Shown here one piece after another: positions 59,291 to 60,000 of a stretch of DNA of 60,000 nt (positions are counted from its first letter, which is position 1; each line of letters starts with the position of its first letter). The DNA is taken from positions 8,789,493 through 8,849,492 of the forward strand of contig OU612071.1 in assembly GCA_914767715.1 (NCBI GenBank), read 5' to 3'. The DNA comes from Membranipora membranacea (lineage: Eukaryota > Bryozoa > Gymnolaemata > Cheilostomatida > Membraniporidae). Position numbers and translations under genes: made by a program. The notes beneath the pieces were generated by a model, which saw only the letters and a list, made by a program, of their open reading frames with translations, was not told the origin of the DNA and searched no databases.

Positions 59291-60000
59291 TAAAATTGGT
59301 AAATATTGATATAAGTGAATGTTGATATTTTCTGGCCTCAAGGGTAAGCTTCCTTTAACATCACTCTGTGTAAGGATCGCTGGTGAGAATCAATTTTACC
59401 CGAAATGTTGAGTTAAGTAAAAAATAGTGACTGAAATGATGCAGTTTGAGCAACAAACTTTCGATGGGGCTGGTTCTCTCAACATTGTTTAAAACAATCA
59501 TGATAACTGATGGAGTGTGTTTTTGCTCAGAAGAATCTTATATCACAACAAATTCAAGATTTTCCTATTTAACAAAATTTTGTTCTCGATTTTGTATTAA
59601 ACAACTGCTGACACAGCTGAGCTTTGCCCAGCAGAGCCATCAGTCAAAAATTTAAATAGAGAGTTGTGGCATCAAAACATCTAGCCAGTAGCTTTGAATG
59701 GAGTTATAGGAGCTCTCAAAATGTAGGGAGTATCTTCTTCTCCAGCCATCCACCATTAGTGATGACAAATAATGTTGTTTTTGACCAATCAGGTGCCTTT
59801 AAAATCTAGCTGAGATCCAACATTTTTATAAGTGTTGGATCTCAGTAATTATCAGCATCTATCTTTGTGTTAATATTGAAAACTTACCCTAGAAAACAGA
59901 AAACCTCGATCAGCACTTTTTTGTTTAAGGGTGGACACATTTACTGTCAAAACCTCCTCCATATAAGAATCCTAATGCAGTGACTGACCTACATAATACA
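59291..60000. other. Presumed intron or flank of the second lectin gene
   Basis: No CTLD N-terminal exon is found, so the upstream exons probably lie beyond 60000. A palindrome (CTGAGATCCAACA and complement) is at 59810-59845. Confidence 0.4.

Overview
The window is AT-rich animal DNA. It shows short spliced exons with GT-AG introns of about 100-800 bp, C-type lectin genes, and dense, mostly decayed transposable elements of many classes. There are no operons, Shine-Dalgarno sites or long uninterrupted ORFs, so it is not bacterial. The element mix (DIRS-type, MULE, hAT, pogo, P-like, PIF/Harbinger, LINE, tRNA-SINE) suggests an invertebrate such as a sponge or cnidarian. I cannot name the species.

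Layout. 0-5 kb: the last exon of an unknown gene (+), a deleted hAT element with perfect 8-bp target duplication, duplicated hAT C-terminal scraps, and the last two exons of an unknown gene (-). 6-11.3 kb: a spliced transposase-like gene (-). Its twelve exons join in frame and its C-terminal module is duplicated. 11.5-19.9 kb: palindromes, a PIF/Harbinger relic, a LINE relic and pogo-type copy A. 19.94-22.17 kb: a 2.2-kb element with near-identical terminal inverted repeats, carrying an internally deleted gene of a large uncharacterised family (I believe DUF7869). 22-28.8 kb: mostly unassigned, with P-element-like scraps. 28.9-31.4 kb: pogo copy B, a P-like fragment with a 101-bp tandem duplication, and another pogo fragment. 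32.2-35.8 kb: copy A of a segmental duplication, followed by a 613-bp hAT element. 36.82-43.53 kb: one 6.7-kb MULE. Its terminal inverted repeats are long minisatellites, and it carries a spliced FLYWCH/MULE transposase gene (-). 44.9-46.7 kb: a complete four-exon type II membrane C-type lectin gene (+), then a tRNA-derived SINE and a LINE scrap. 48-52.2 kb: a DIRS-like tyrosine-recombinase retrotransposon (-), deleted and frameshifted. 52.7-54.4 kb: pogo copy C. 55.4-58.95 kb: copy B of the segmental duplication. 59.06-59.29 kb: the last exon of a second C-type lectin gene (-), facing the first.

The host genes I can support are the lectin pair and perhaps the edge genes at 1-138 and 4.7-5.1 kb. 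The rest is mobile DNA and duplications. The most unusual items are the MULE with minisatellite termini, the inverted-repeat element with the DUF7869-like gene, the transposase-like gene with the doubled C-terminal module, and a 635-bp TTAA-flanked insertion whose empty site survives in the paralogous copy. All family calls are from memory of motifs; no search was run.
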